A DNA stretch of 64,000 nt from Chenopodium formosanum (Eukaryota; Streptophyta; Magnoliopsida; Caryophyllales; Amaranthaceae). The stretch is taken from positions 72,711,795 through 72,775,794 of the forward strand of contig CM044874.1 of NCBI GenBank assembly GCA_024500155.1, written 5' to 3'. The notes below the pieces were generated by a model. That model saw only the letters and a list, made by a program, of their open reading frames with translations, made no database searches and was not told the origin of the DNA. Below, piece by piece: positions 35,092 to 46,099 of this stretch. The stretch's first letter is position 1; every line of letters begins with the position of its first letter. The position numbers and the translations under genes are program-made.

Positions 35092-35589
35092 ATGGAACAC
35101 CATCATCAACATTCAACTTTGAATCCTTTCGATAGCAATTACAAAGTTTGTTCCATGACCCTTGACCCCATTGAACGATTACCCTACTCGTCGAGAATTG
35201 ATAGTCATGAGATTGGAGTCTCCCTTTTCTTTCACCATAAGCTTGAGATCCACTATCATTGCAATGATCCAGAATCCATTTACCAAGAAAACCATAATAT
35301 CTTGTGGACGGAATCAACCAACAAGTATCATAGAGCTATGTTTGTCATCACACCACAGAAGTCCGATATGATTGAAGGTTACGTTGCAAATGCCCTAATT
35401 AATTGTAAGAAGGATGATCTTCCAGCTTATGTGAGTCCCGGTGTTTTGAGATACGTGATTGCCAAGGTTTCCAAGTACCTTCGAGAAAATGTTACCTTTG
35501 ACGATGATCTACCATGGTTTATGTACGAGTTGACGGGTACGGTTGATGTCTCTACCATCGCCGATGCTGACCAGGCCAACTATGTATGA
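35092..35589 (+). CDS. Unrecognised 165-aa protein, diverged paralogue 3 of a local family
   Basis: Opposite strand to its two relatives and clearly more diverged. It keeps NYKVCSMTLDPIERLPYSS, DSHEIGVSLFFHH, the segment DDLPAYVSPGVLRYVIAKVS with YLRENVTFDDDL, and VDVSTIADADQ, but the middle (LWTESTNKYHRAMFVITPQKSDMIEGY) differs. The N-terminus begins MEHHHQHSTLNPF. Single exon; no signal peptide or membrane segment. The 3' end and flank were duplicated to 37548-37780. I do not recognise the family. Frame intact. Confidence 0.7.
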   Translation: MEHHHQHSTLNPFDSNYKVCSMTLDPIERLPYSSRIDSHEIGVSLFFHHKLEIHYHCNDPESIYQENHNILWTESTNKYHRAMFVITPQKSDMIEGYVANALINCKKDDLPAYVSPGVLRYVIAKVSKYLRENVTFDDDLPWFMYELTGTVDVSTIADADQANYV

Positions 35590-36398
35590 CGGAGAAGTAC
35601 ATTCAAGAAATAAATTCATAATTTCATATTTAAGTCCTAGTACTTGTACTTGTATAATGCATCTAGCTAGCAGCAAATTCATTTGTTTATTAGTACTATC
35701 AAAATTTATTATTTTAGCTGATTTTGTATTTCATAATAGAACGATCGATCTTCAAGATTGGAGTTGAGACTACTTGTATTCGTGCAATTAAGTACTTGTT
35801 TTGAAATATTAATTTTTCGATTGATGAATGTACGTTGTTCGATCATATAGCATTACTAGTTATATGTGCTTGTAAAAATTGGATTTTTATTTTATTATTG
35901 TATAAATTTCATTACATAATAAGATCCATATTCGCTAAGATAGCTAGTGCTATATATATACACGGTTAAAAGTCACACATAATATAAAGTCCTACAATAT
36001 TTGATGAATTAGTTGATCAATAATTGGGTTTTTATTTTGATTATTGCACAAACTTCGCTTTATTCTAATAAAAATTATTTTCTACTCATGTATAAAAACA
36101 ACTACAAACATTATAAATAATAATCTCCATTATTTGAAACATAGTAGTATCAACATATATAATCGTATAAGACCAATATACGCAGATAACAATGATACAA
36201 CAATAATTATTTTAATCAAAAGCCACAACATAGATTAACTTAATTAATTAGTACATGAAACATTACTAGAAACGGAGACGCCGTTGGCAAGATCACCATC
36301 CTAATCAAACAGCCCTGGCTGCCTCAATCCTTGGATCGAGTTCATCCTCGAGCGAGGCCAGGATGTTGAGCACCCCCGTGCTGGATCAATTACAAGGG
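35590..36398. other. Intergenic region between paralogue 3 and peptide gene 1
   Basis: Convergent 3' flanks of the two genes, AT-rich. AGTCCTAGTACTTGT and ATGCATCTAGCTAG (35633-35672) recur at 37651-37683 in the duplicated relic. No further gene seen. Confidence 0.4.
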
Positions 36399-36745
36399 CT
36401 AGGGGTAGCATTCGTGCCACAAACCCAACACATAAGTGGAACAACAACGAAGTGGACCGTTCATGATGCCTGTCGACGAAGTAATCTCAAACGAACATAT
36501 TAGTCCTTCGCAACATTCGAAATTTTCACTGCAAAAATCACCTTGCACCTTACACCCGCGTACTGAAGCCATATCTGCAAAATTACAGAAATCGTAAATT
36601 TACATTATATTCATAATTATTCATAAGCTATGTATGTATTTATACATACAAAAAAATTAATTAATATTTAACCTGATGCCATAAGGATTATTAGTAATAA
36701 TCCTATCAGAATTGGATTTGTATATTTGATCGAGCGAGACGCCAT
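36399..36745 (-). CDS. Secreted cysteine-rich peptide 1 (82 aa), two exons
   Basis: Exon 1 36745-36673, exon 2 36574-36399, phase-1 GT-AG intron directly after the signal peptide (MASRSIKYTNPILIGLLLII...MAS). The mature peptide has the spacing C-x6-C-x5-CC-x4-C-x17-CC-x10-C and ends in LWHECYP. ECCEGLICS contains the family-wide CCEG. Eight cysteines and the CC pair suggest a knottin-like disulfide-rich fold, acting outside the cell. Three paralogues lie at 39183, 53597 and 57084. The likely role is antimicrobial or signalling, by analogy only; I do not recognise a named family. Frame and splice sites are intact. Confidence 0.75.
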
Positions 36746-36873
36746 TTTCTTGATTATCAACTGCTTTTTAGTAAATTATTTAAATTTGCGCTTCTTTTGA
36801 GTATAATTTATTTAGCAAATATTGATCAAATTGCTTGGTTGGAATATGATGAATTTACATTGTCACTATTTAT

Positions 36874-36883
36874 AGTGTATCTC
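36874..36883 (-). promoter_or_regulatory. TATA box of cysteine-rich peptide gene 1
   Basis: CTATAAATAG on the minus strand, about 130 bases before the ATG at 36745. Confidence 0.5.
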
Positions 36884-37544
36884 AATGATAAAGTCAGTCA
36901 ACTTAATATTGTTTTTAGCAACCGGCCATAATAATTTTACTCACTAATAATCGTAGGAAATAAATAAAAGGAGTGTTCATGAAATTAGACCAATAAATAT
37001 AATTAGTTACATAGAAAATTGTAAAAAAAAAAATAAAATAAAATAAAATAAAAAAAAAAAAAATTTACTCTCCTATTTTTTTTTTTAATAAAAGTGTAAA
37101 AGTGTAGAAGAACAATGCAATAAATGGAGGGAACGTGATGGCTGAGTTACGCAGTCGTGCAAATAATTGTTCTACGTAATTAATAGGTTAAACCTCCTCA
37201 AAGTCTAACCCAATTATTTTCTACCTCAATAATTATCAATGCAGACTAACTTATTTAACTATACGATTCAAAAAAAAAGAAAATTAGATATTCATTTTAT
37301 AATTTAATGATATATTCTCTCCGTCCACAAATAATAAGTTACATACTGTGTGATCTTTTCATACATGTATTTATAAGATAATAGAGTATGTGAGAAGTTG
37401 ATAGTATTCTCATTAAGTTTAACGTGTATTCATACACCTAAAAAGTATTGTAACCTAGGTTTACAAAAGATAATAACAAGCTAAGAGGATATACATACAA
37501 GCTGTTAAATGAGATAAATATTAGTGAATATTCACAAATGATAA
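36884..37544. other. Intergenic region
   Basis: AT-rich; an (AAAT)n run near 37021-37065 and a lone Stowaway-type end (CTCTCCGTCCACAAATAATAAG, 37317-37338). No gene seen. Confidence 0.4.
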
Positions 37545-37920
37545 TTGACGGGTGTGGTTGATGTCTCTACCATCGTTGATGCTGACCAGTTGTTATGGTA
37601 GGACGGAGAATGAAGTACGGTGAAGAAAAAAATTCATATTTCCAAATTTAAGTCCTAGTATTTGTAATAATGCATCTAGCTAGAAGTAAATTTATTTGCT
37701 TAGTACTATCAAAATTAATTCGTTGTAGTATGTACTTGTAATCGTGCAATTAAGTACTTGTTTTGAAATTTCATTACAATTAATTTTTCTATTTGTTTGA
37801 TCATGTAACTAGCTACTTTACTATGGTATAAAGTTCATTAGATAATAAGTTCCACATTTGCTAAGAAGGTGCAATATAAGAGGAACAACAACAAAGTGGA
37901 CCGTTCTTGACGCCTATATC
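37545..37920 (+). pseudogene. Relic of a duplicated block: paralogue-3 tail plus peptide-1 fragment
   Basis: 37548-37605 repeats the end of the 35092-35589 gene (TTGACGGGTGTGGTTGATGT then CTCTACCATCGTTGATGCTG). Its 3' flank follows to about 37790. About 37873-37920 then repeats part of exon 2 of peptide gene 1 (GGAACAACAACAAAGTGGAC, then CGTTCTTGACGCC). The order is the same as at 35540-36480, so a block holding both genes was duplicated and then mostly deleted. Confidence 0.7.
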
Positions 37921-39182
37921 AACTTATTCAAGAATAACCCCTGACCCCATAGTTCAGCTAAGTTCAGCCGATGAGAACATACCCTAAGTAATTATTATTT
38001 ATTTATATAAACAAATGTATCAACTTGCATAAGTACAGTTGCATTGAAGATGAGTAGTTACTCCGATCTGTAGTTTATGTATTCAATTAGAATAATACTC
38101 CGCAATTGACATAGACTTAGATAATGAAGATTATCAGTTAATTTATCACATAAGTAAATGACAATTTAATTATGGTTTATTTTTTTATCTTCATGAGATG
38201 AAAATGGAGCTGATTGAAGTGGATCAAGCTGAATCCGCCTCCATTGGTCATCGGTCCATCATCTGCTATTATACTATTGTATATATACAATCATCTGCTA
38301 GGATTATACAATCTTATACTAGGGTTATCGGTAAAGATACATTGGTAAATTACAAACTAATAATATGCACTAGATTATTTACATAATCTAACAAGTCTGG
38401 CACCAATTGAAATGAGACTTAATTAAGACCCATCATCAAACATTTAAATATCAAGTAAGGTTATTGATGACTTTTTCAAAATAGGCCAAAGGAAGGTGTT
38501 AGCATCATTTAGAAACGAGGATAGTGTAACCTAAGTCCAATGTAAATGTTATTGACTATTATAACTAGTTAAAGATTTAGGATATAATACCCACTTCAAA
38601 ACCAAGATTTAAATTTCGTCCACATTATTTCTCCCTCAATTTATGGCTCTCTCTTAGTCTCTACACCAACCAAATAATAATTCATGCAACTTCACACATA
38701 ATAACAATAATGTACTCTAATATTATTTAGATCTAAATTAAAATATCAATACAAGCTTCTACTCCTATTATACTAATGACTTCTCTTTAGTTAATGATAG
38801 ACTATAAAACATATTTGATATCATGTTAGTGGACCATCTCAACCAAAAGGTTAAGCTGATGGTTGAGGCCCAAGAATATGTTTTATACTCTATCAGTTAA
38901 GTTTATTTTCATATACCATGGCACTGTATTATAATCTTCAGCAAGATGTATCATCAATGTCAAAGCATCTTTGGACGAGGCATAGCACATGTCTTACAAA
39001 AAAAAAAAAAAGTAAACTACACAATCTAATTATTTTAAGTGAGTTGACTTTAATAATAACTTGAAAAGCTAAGGCATTAAATAGAGAAGATGTGAATGCG
39101 CTTTCCAACCAAACCACAAACTAAACAAGCAAAATTATACTTCGAAACAACCAGGTTAACTAAAAAACAATTGCTTGTGAAT
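37921..39182 (+). other. Upstream region of peptide gene 2
   Basis: A decayed TTCAG-type MITE end lies at about 37940-37984. 38040-38130 resembles 51660-51750 upstream of peptide gene 3 (GTTGCATTGA, TTACTCCGATC, ATTCAATTAGAATAATA), an older duplication. 38802-38892 is a 20-bp inverted repeat (GATAGACTATAAAACATATT) around a smaller hairpin, probably a MITE. No other gene. Confidence 0.5.
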
Positions 39183-39826
39183 ATGGTGTCTCTAAAACAT
39201 CTAAAGCCAATTATCATAGGATTGATGTTAATCCTAATGACATCAGGTTATTATTATTCTTTTTTACCCGCTTTCTTAATTCTTGTGGCTCCGCATTTTG
39301 CAGTATATTGAGAATAAATGAAGTATATTTCCTCCGTTTTTTTTTTTTTTTTTTAATTTGACATAATTTGACTTTTATACTATTCACAAACTACACTTTG
39401 ATTAGCTTTTGTGATTTATAACTACAATAAAATATAATCAAGTGAGATCTTGTTTGAATCGTCTCAATGTATATATTTATATTTATATCAATTTTTTGTA
39501 ATTTTACAATGTCGAGAATTAAAGATATATTAATCTATCCTTACAAAATAATGCGTTGACAAGCTTGATAATAAAATGATGTCAATTAAATAAAAACAAA
39601 GGTCGCATATAACTACTGATTTGTAGGATTATTTTTAATTGATTGGTGTTGTGATTTTGTAGGTATGGTGTTAGGGCAGACATGCACCGCAAAAGGTAAT
39701 CAATGCTATGGTGAACATGATTGTTGCGAAGGTTTAGATTGTATCGGAAGATTGTGGCCCATTTCTATCTATGATTATTATTTGTGTTGTACTGGTCCCT
39801 GGTATTGGCATGATTGCGACCTATAG
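39183..39826 (+). CDS. Secreted cysteine-rich peptide 2 (75 aa), two exons
   Basis: Exon 1 39183-39246, exon 2 39663-39826, phase-1 intron at the family position. Signal peptide MVSLKHLKPIIIGLMLILM. The mature part starts near LGQTCTAKGNQC and has C-x6-C-x5-CC-x4-C-x15-CC-x8-C with the family CCEGLDC and a WYWHDC end. An in-frame ATG exists at 39096, but the shorter start matches the three paralogues and gives a clean signal peptide. Predicted extracellular, disulfide-rich; biological role unknown. Confidence 0.75.
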
Positions 39827-40370
39827 CTATAGCCAATGAACCGGATGAACCTTGGCCAGCGTCGAGGCGTGCAGTGGGGCGGAGCTCAAAACTCAAAAGG
39901 GTTAGATTCAGTCGTTTGAATTTTTAGGTGAATCTTAAGATTTATCATGTTTTGTTTCTCAATTCTCATGATAGTTGTATTGCTTTATCTATTGTCTTTT
40001 TCTATGTAATAAAAGTTGTTGTATTGTTATCCAGTATCATACTCCATCATATCCGTTCCTGAATTTTGCCTGATTATCAATATTTGGGTTAAATTAGTAA
40101 ACTTAACATAATAGTTCACACTAATTTATTGTGGATGGACCACTAATATTAAATAAACTATGGTTGTTTTATTAATAAATAAAAAAAGTCACTATGTTGA
40201 AATAAAAGTCATTTTGGTAATATATTAGCTATAAGAGGTTAATTTTTCTAATGAAATATTTTATATACCGGTCAATATGAAAAATAAAGGTCACTGTGTT
40301 AAAATTTGAGTCATAACGTCGTATTCAAGTTCACAATAATATTAAACGTTATACAAGTTCTAATAAATGT
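39827..40370. other. Downstream flank of peptide gene 2
   Basis: AT-rich; no gene seen. Confidence 0.4.
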
Positions 40371-41379
40371 TACTCCCTCCGTTTCATTTTGTTAGGGTCT
40401 ATTCTGTTCACCTTATTTTCACTTATTTCAGGTTTAATAAGTTCAGATAAGTTCAGTTAAGTTCAGATAAGTTTAGATAAGGGTTAATAAGTTCAGATAA
40501 GTTCAGGGTTAATAAGTTCTAAATTAACGTTCTCCTCACCTTATTTCCACTTATTATATTTATATAGAGTTATTACTAATCAAGATTGCTTTTCACTTTT
40601 TTTTTTGTAAAATTTTATGTGTTTTATTATCATGATTTCATATAAGAATAAAGTAACATTTGCATAAAAAATAAAATTAAAGTAATGTTATACTCATAAG
40701 TTATGGTTTGACTAGATAAATTTTGCTTATATAAAAGTTAAGCAAATCAACAAATTTATTATTTTTGTGAAAAAAACAAAGGGAAATTAATGAGAATGAA
40801 AGTCAGATCAACAACAAAACCAAAGGAAAATTTTTACTATTTCTAAACTATAAAATAGTAGTGTTGTTATAAAATAATGTCTTATAAGTGTTAATAAGGT
40901 TTAATAAGGTCAAATAAGTGAAAATAAGTGTTAATAAGGTGTAATAAGTTCAGATAAGGGTTGATAAGTTCAGATAAGTAAAAATCAAGTGAATAGAACA
41001 CACCCTTAGTCCCATATAGAATCAATCACAAAAAAATAAGAGAATGAATAATATTTAAAATCTTACATTTTAGTACAAAAATTGCTTAATTTGTTCTATC
41101 TTATTAAATGTTCTGATTTTTTTTCTTTGGAAAGCATTAATTACAATGCTTGTTTAATGTGAGGAGTTTCAATCAAATGCCATGTCATCAATCCACTAAT
41201 GGGATTGATGACCAATCAAAATATTTAATTAATGCCATGTCATCAATCTACTAATGGGATTAGAAATTATGAGACCGAATTAGGAAAATAAAATAAAATA
41301 AGGAATAGATTAAATATGGGTAAATCATTTTGAAACGCCCAAAATAGTATTGGACTAACATTATGAAACGGAGGGAGTA
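40371..41379. mobile_element. Stowaway-like element split by a Harbinger-like element
   Basis: The outer ends are TACTCCCTCCGTTTCATTTT and ATTATGAAACGGAGGGAGTA. The inner insertion is at 40395-41005. The right half also holds a 65-base duplication of ATGCCATGTCATCAATC-ACTAATGGGATT at about 41179-41270. Confidence 0.75.
40395..41005. mobile_element. Harbinger-like MITE, 611 bp, nested in Stowaway
   Basis: Ends GGGTCTATTCTGTTCACCTT and AAGTGAATAGAACACACCC, with TTA on both sides. Subterminal arrays of AAGTTCAGATAAGTTCAG. Same superfamily as the other TTCAG elements in the window. Confidence 0.75.
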
Positions 41380-41857
41380 ATATGTTAAAAATAAGGTTAC
41401 TATGTTAAACATAAGAGTCACTATATTTAATATAATGTCAGTTGCGTGTGTATAGATCTCGGGTCCATAATAATATTATTCTGGACCAGGTCCACGCAAG
41501 TTTTTTGTGACTTTCCAACACCAATTCATCCATAATAACACTAATGATTCTATTTGAAAAGAAAGGTGGATAAAATTTGAACGTATGACCGAGAATTTAT
41601 TTTCAAGTTGACTTATATCAACTTAGATGACCAATCAACCAAAAGTTTTATATTTTGAATCGCAAGATTGATTTATACTCTATCATTAACAAAGAAAAAT
41701 AAATGTTAAATCTAATTAGTGTAAGATCTCAAATCTTGATGCCGTTTATTAATTCAACCAAACTAATTAATGCTTTTCCAATATTACTCGTCTCTAGATG
41801 TTTTTTTTTTTGGTGCAAATGAAGGCTATAGCCCTTTATTCAAAATAAAAAGAAAAA

Positions 41858-44800
41858 TCAAATTACAAGACGGGGAGTCGTGACTCCTAAGATATCCTCC
41901 CGGAGAAGTTCCTTTATTTCAATTGGAGGATTATCAAAATAAAGGACCCTTTCTTGTTGGATTACACCTAAGTTAGCAAGACAATCAGCCACCCTATTCC
42001 CTTCCCGGTAACAATGAAAAATACAAGAATTAAGTCCTATGGACTTAATGATACTACGACATTCTCTTAGCATGATCGAACCTTCTCCTCCTTGTAGATG
42101 TTCATTCTGAAGTGCTTCTATGCAAGCCTTGTTGTCCATCTGAATAACTAGCTTAGAAATGCCTTTAGAAACTGCCAAATGAAGCCCCAATTCTAAAGCC
42201 ATTAGCTCTGCTCTATATGCAGAACAAACACCAAAATTAGCTGAGAAGCATTTGATGAAATTACCACAGCAATCACGCAAAACACCTCCTCCTCCAGCAG
42301 CTCCAGGTGAGCCCTTTGCCGCACCATAAGTGTTTAAGGCCACCCAATCCTCTGGTGGAGCTAGCCATCTAATTAACACCTCTTTTCGAATTGGTGCCTT
42401 ATTAACCGAAGCTTGATCTCCAGCTTGAACCATCAGCACTCTCCAAGTCTCCTCTGCTTTTCCTTTGATGAAGGTTGCTTTGTCATGAGGAATGTCATCG
42501 GGACGACCAAATGCAGAGGAGTTACGCCATTTCCATGACCACCACAAGGTAAGAGCAAAGTAAACAGGCCATTTTTCAGAAAAATTAGTGCCTTCAGCCT
42601 TTAGGTTTCGAATCAACCAGTTGTTGAGATCACCACTACAAAAATTAGGACTACTTGCTGATCCTCCCATGCTAGCCCAGATATCTTTGGCTAAGTCACA
42701 ATCACGAAACAAGTGTAAACTTGTTTCATCTAAATTGCTATGACAGCGAGCACACCTAGGATCAGAAGATAGATGGCGTTTGAAGCGATTAGCATTACAT
42801 AGCAGACGGTCATGGAGTAGAAGCCATAAGAACATTTTGACCCTTTGCTGGACAGGGGTGCTCCATGCTAAATCCCATTTGGGATCCTTCAAGGTATGAT
42901 CATCATTCTTCATTATTTTCATTGCATACTTGATAGAGAATTTGCCCGACGAAGAGCCTTTCCAAAATATGTGATCTTCAATTTCAGAATCTTTGTAGAC
43001 TTTGTGAGCAGCGATGAGTTTTAATGAGTATGGAGGAAGCAAATTAGCAAAGGTATCCCATCTCCATTCCCCTTCATCATTCCACATTTCTTCCACAGTC
43101 GCACCATCAATGCAATCAGGAATTTCGCCATTGGACAAGTCACGAAGAGGAACATCAGTTTCCCAATAATGATCCCAGAATAACGTGCGACGCCCATTGC
43201 CAATAGCCACTGCCGATCCCTTCTTAATCCATTGGGCATTATCTGTTATTCCTTGCCACACATTGGACATATTCGAGGTAGGTGTGAACATATCAATGTC
43301 ACACCTTCCCTTACAGTACTTAGAACGAAGAACACGTGACCAAAGAGAATTGGGTTCAGAGAGAACTCGCCACCCAAGTTTGGTAAGAAAGGCAGAGTTG
43401 GTTTGACGTGCTGAGCGTATGCCTAAGCCCCCCTTATCTTTGGGTAGTTGCAGGGTCTCCCAAGAGAGGAGATGTATGCGTTGATGTTCTTCCGAACCAC
43501 CCCAAATAAACCTTCGAGTTTTCTTGTCAATGTCATCCCAAATACTTCGTGGGATCTTAGCCGTTTGCATAGAGTAATTGGCCATCGTAGTGAGGGTGGA
43601 TTTGGCAAGGGTAACCCGACCAGCAAGGGAGAGGTATTTTGTCTTCCAACCTGAGAGCCTTCGGTCTATTTTCTCACAAATATGCGCAAATGTAGCCTTC
43701 GTGATTCGGCTGGTCAACGTGGGCATACCAAGGTAAATTCCCAAGTCCTCAGTAGCATCCATCCCAAGGGTGTGGCTAATATTACTCGCATCAGAGAGTG
43801 AAACATTGCGAGAAAAGTACACCCTGGACTTCGATAAATTAACACGCTGACCCGAAGCTTGTCCAAATCTGTCAAGACAGGCCTTGATAACAAGAGCCTG
43901 ATCAGTAGAGGCTTCGGCAAAAAGAATTAAATCGTCGGCAAATAAGAGGTTTGACAGAAGAGGCCCTCCCCTACTTGCATAGATAGGCTTCCAATTCCCA
44001 TTGAAGATAGCTTCCTCTATGATTTGGTTGAGACGCTCCATACAAATAACAAAAAGATAAGGTGATAACGGGTCACCTTGTCTTATGCCGCGGGAGGGAA
44101 GGAAAGCTTTGGTTTTTTCCCCATTCCAAAGAAGCTGCATCGAGGGTGAGGTGACACAATCCATGATCACTTCCAATAATCTAATTGGAAAATTCATCTC
44201 TTTAAGAGTGTCTCGAATGAAGGACCATTTGAGACGGTCATACGCCTTTTCAAAATCAATCTTGATAGTCATATAACCCTTGCCACTTTGTTTGCGCTTC
44301 ATGGTGTGAATAACCTCTTGCACGATAACAATATTATCGGTTATTTGCCGCCCAGGTACAAAACTCGATTGAGTAGAGGAGATAAGCTTCGGTAGCAGAG
44401 GCTTTAACCGATTCACAATTGCTTTTGTTATAATTTTGTAAGTGACGTTGCAAAGACCAATAGGATGGAATTGAGAAGGAGATTCCGGGTTGTCAGTTTT
44501 TGGCAAAAGAACTAGAAAAGTCTCATTCAGTGAATTAGGAAGTCCTTTGCCATCTAAAACTGATAACGCTAAAGAATACACATTAGGAGCGACAATTTCC
44601 CAATTTTTTTGATAAAGAATTGCTTGAAACCCATCCGGTCCCGGTGCTTTCAACGAACCCATATTCTTAATCACAAAATCAATGTCACACTTGGTAAAGG
44701 GGCGGCATAAACCTTCCCACTCCGGGTTCGAGAGTTCTTTACAAACTCCAGTAGGGATATTAAAGACCTCTGCCTCACCATCATCGGTGTAGAGTGATGA

Positions 44801-45990
44801 AAAATAATTCACCACTAAATTTTTCACCTCTTCCGAATTATGCACCCACTGCCCTTCATTGTTCTTGATAGCTGCTATTTTGTTTCTCCATCGACGGATA
44901 ATCGTGCTCAGATGGAAAAAGGAAGTATTGCGGTCTCTGTTTTCTATCCAATCTACACGAGCCTTTTAATACCAAAGAAGTTCTTCTTGTTGAAGAATTT
45001 CATCTAACTCACGACGGAGTTTTGCTTCGAGTTTTATTAAACCCGAGTGACGATCAGTGGCTAAAGAGGATTGTACTCCTTTAATGCGCGCCATAAGAGT
45101 ACGTTTTTCTCTAAAAATGTTGTGGAAAATGTTTTGATTCCACTCTTGTAAGTCCTTGGAGAAGGAGGATAATAATGGGATGAGAGGGGCATCTGGGTTC
45201 CATTTATCCACCAAAAAATCAGAAAATTGCTCATGAGAGAGCCAAGCAGCTTGAAATAAAAAAAGGACGATTCATCGAATCAAGAGGAGCAAAGCCATTC
45301 GGGGAAATATGGAGGGGGCAGTGATCTGATTGTAAGGCGGGGAGATGTTTAACTCTTGCTGCATCAAAACGGACACTCCAATCAGACGAACATAACACTC
45401 TATCTAACCGAGCACTCTGTCTTGTAGCAGGGGTATTTCCTCGAGCCCAAGTGTGAGATGGACTTGAGAACTCCACTTCGATCAATTGATTATTGTCAAC
45501 CCAAGCATTGAATTTTGCACTTCTCCGAGAAGTTTCACTGTAGCTTAATTGAACTCCGTTCCCAAGAGAAACGCGTTTCATTAAAATCCCCCGCTAGTAA
45601 CCAAGGTTTATTATTACGACGAGCAAAGTCCGAGAGATCCCGCCATAATTCTTGACGTTTAGAAGGGTCCGGGCTAGCATACACTGTAGAAAAATACCAA
45701 GGCACCTCACCATTTCTAGTGATTGACAAGGTGATATATTGATTAGATTTTTCTATTGGATTAATAGACACAAGTTCGGGTTTCCAATAGACCCAAATTC
45801 CACCACTAAATCCTTGGGCATCGACTCTAGTGTGTCCATTGTAGCCCACCGAATTAGCAATTTTTTGAGCATGCTCACCCCCCATGTGGGTTTCCACCAG
45901 AGCAAAAACACAAGGCTTGTACATTCGGATGATCTCTCGGAGAACCGCCAAGAATTCCTTACTACCGGCACCTTGAACATTCCAAACCAT
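41858..45990 (-). pseudogene. LINE-1 ORF2 (endonuclease, RT, zf-RVT, RNase H), 5' third broken
   Basis: The endonuclease starts at MVWNVQGAGSKEF (45990) with ETH and LLAGDFNET. A frameshift near 45570 leads to the segment with SDHCPLHISPNG, another near 45225 to MVDKWNPDAPLIPLLSSF, and a TAA at 44968-44966 precedes a 995-codon open stretch (44845-41858). RT motifs KAPGPDGFQ, FEKAYDRLKWSFI, RQGDPLSPYLF and LLFADDLILF are intact. zf-RVT has CARCHSNLDETSLHLFRDC. In RNase H the usual LNTDGAAKG reads LNTYGAAKG, losing the first catalytic Asp. A TGA also stands just upstream of the endonuclease start. Not autonomous as written. Confidence 0.9.
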
Positions 45991-46099
45991 ACATGAGATT
46001 GGAAATCAATTAGGAACAAAATTATGAATTCTATTCATAAAATCAGATGAATTAGGAAAAGTTGCTTTGTAAGCTTCAGCAATAGCATGCAGAGCATGC

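Noticed and set aside
38198..38386. 62-aa plus-strand ORF
   Set aside because: Lies in a duplicated non-coding block upstream of peptide gene 2; the homologous block at 51.7 kb does not keep the frame.
39096..39311. 71-aa ORF starting upstream of peptide gene 2
   Set aside because: It reads through the intron; the family comparison supports the start at 39183 and splicing after the signal peptide.
43185..44276. Plus-strand frames opposite the second LINE
   Set aside because: Antisense shadows of the 995-codon reverse transcriptase frame.
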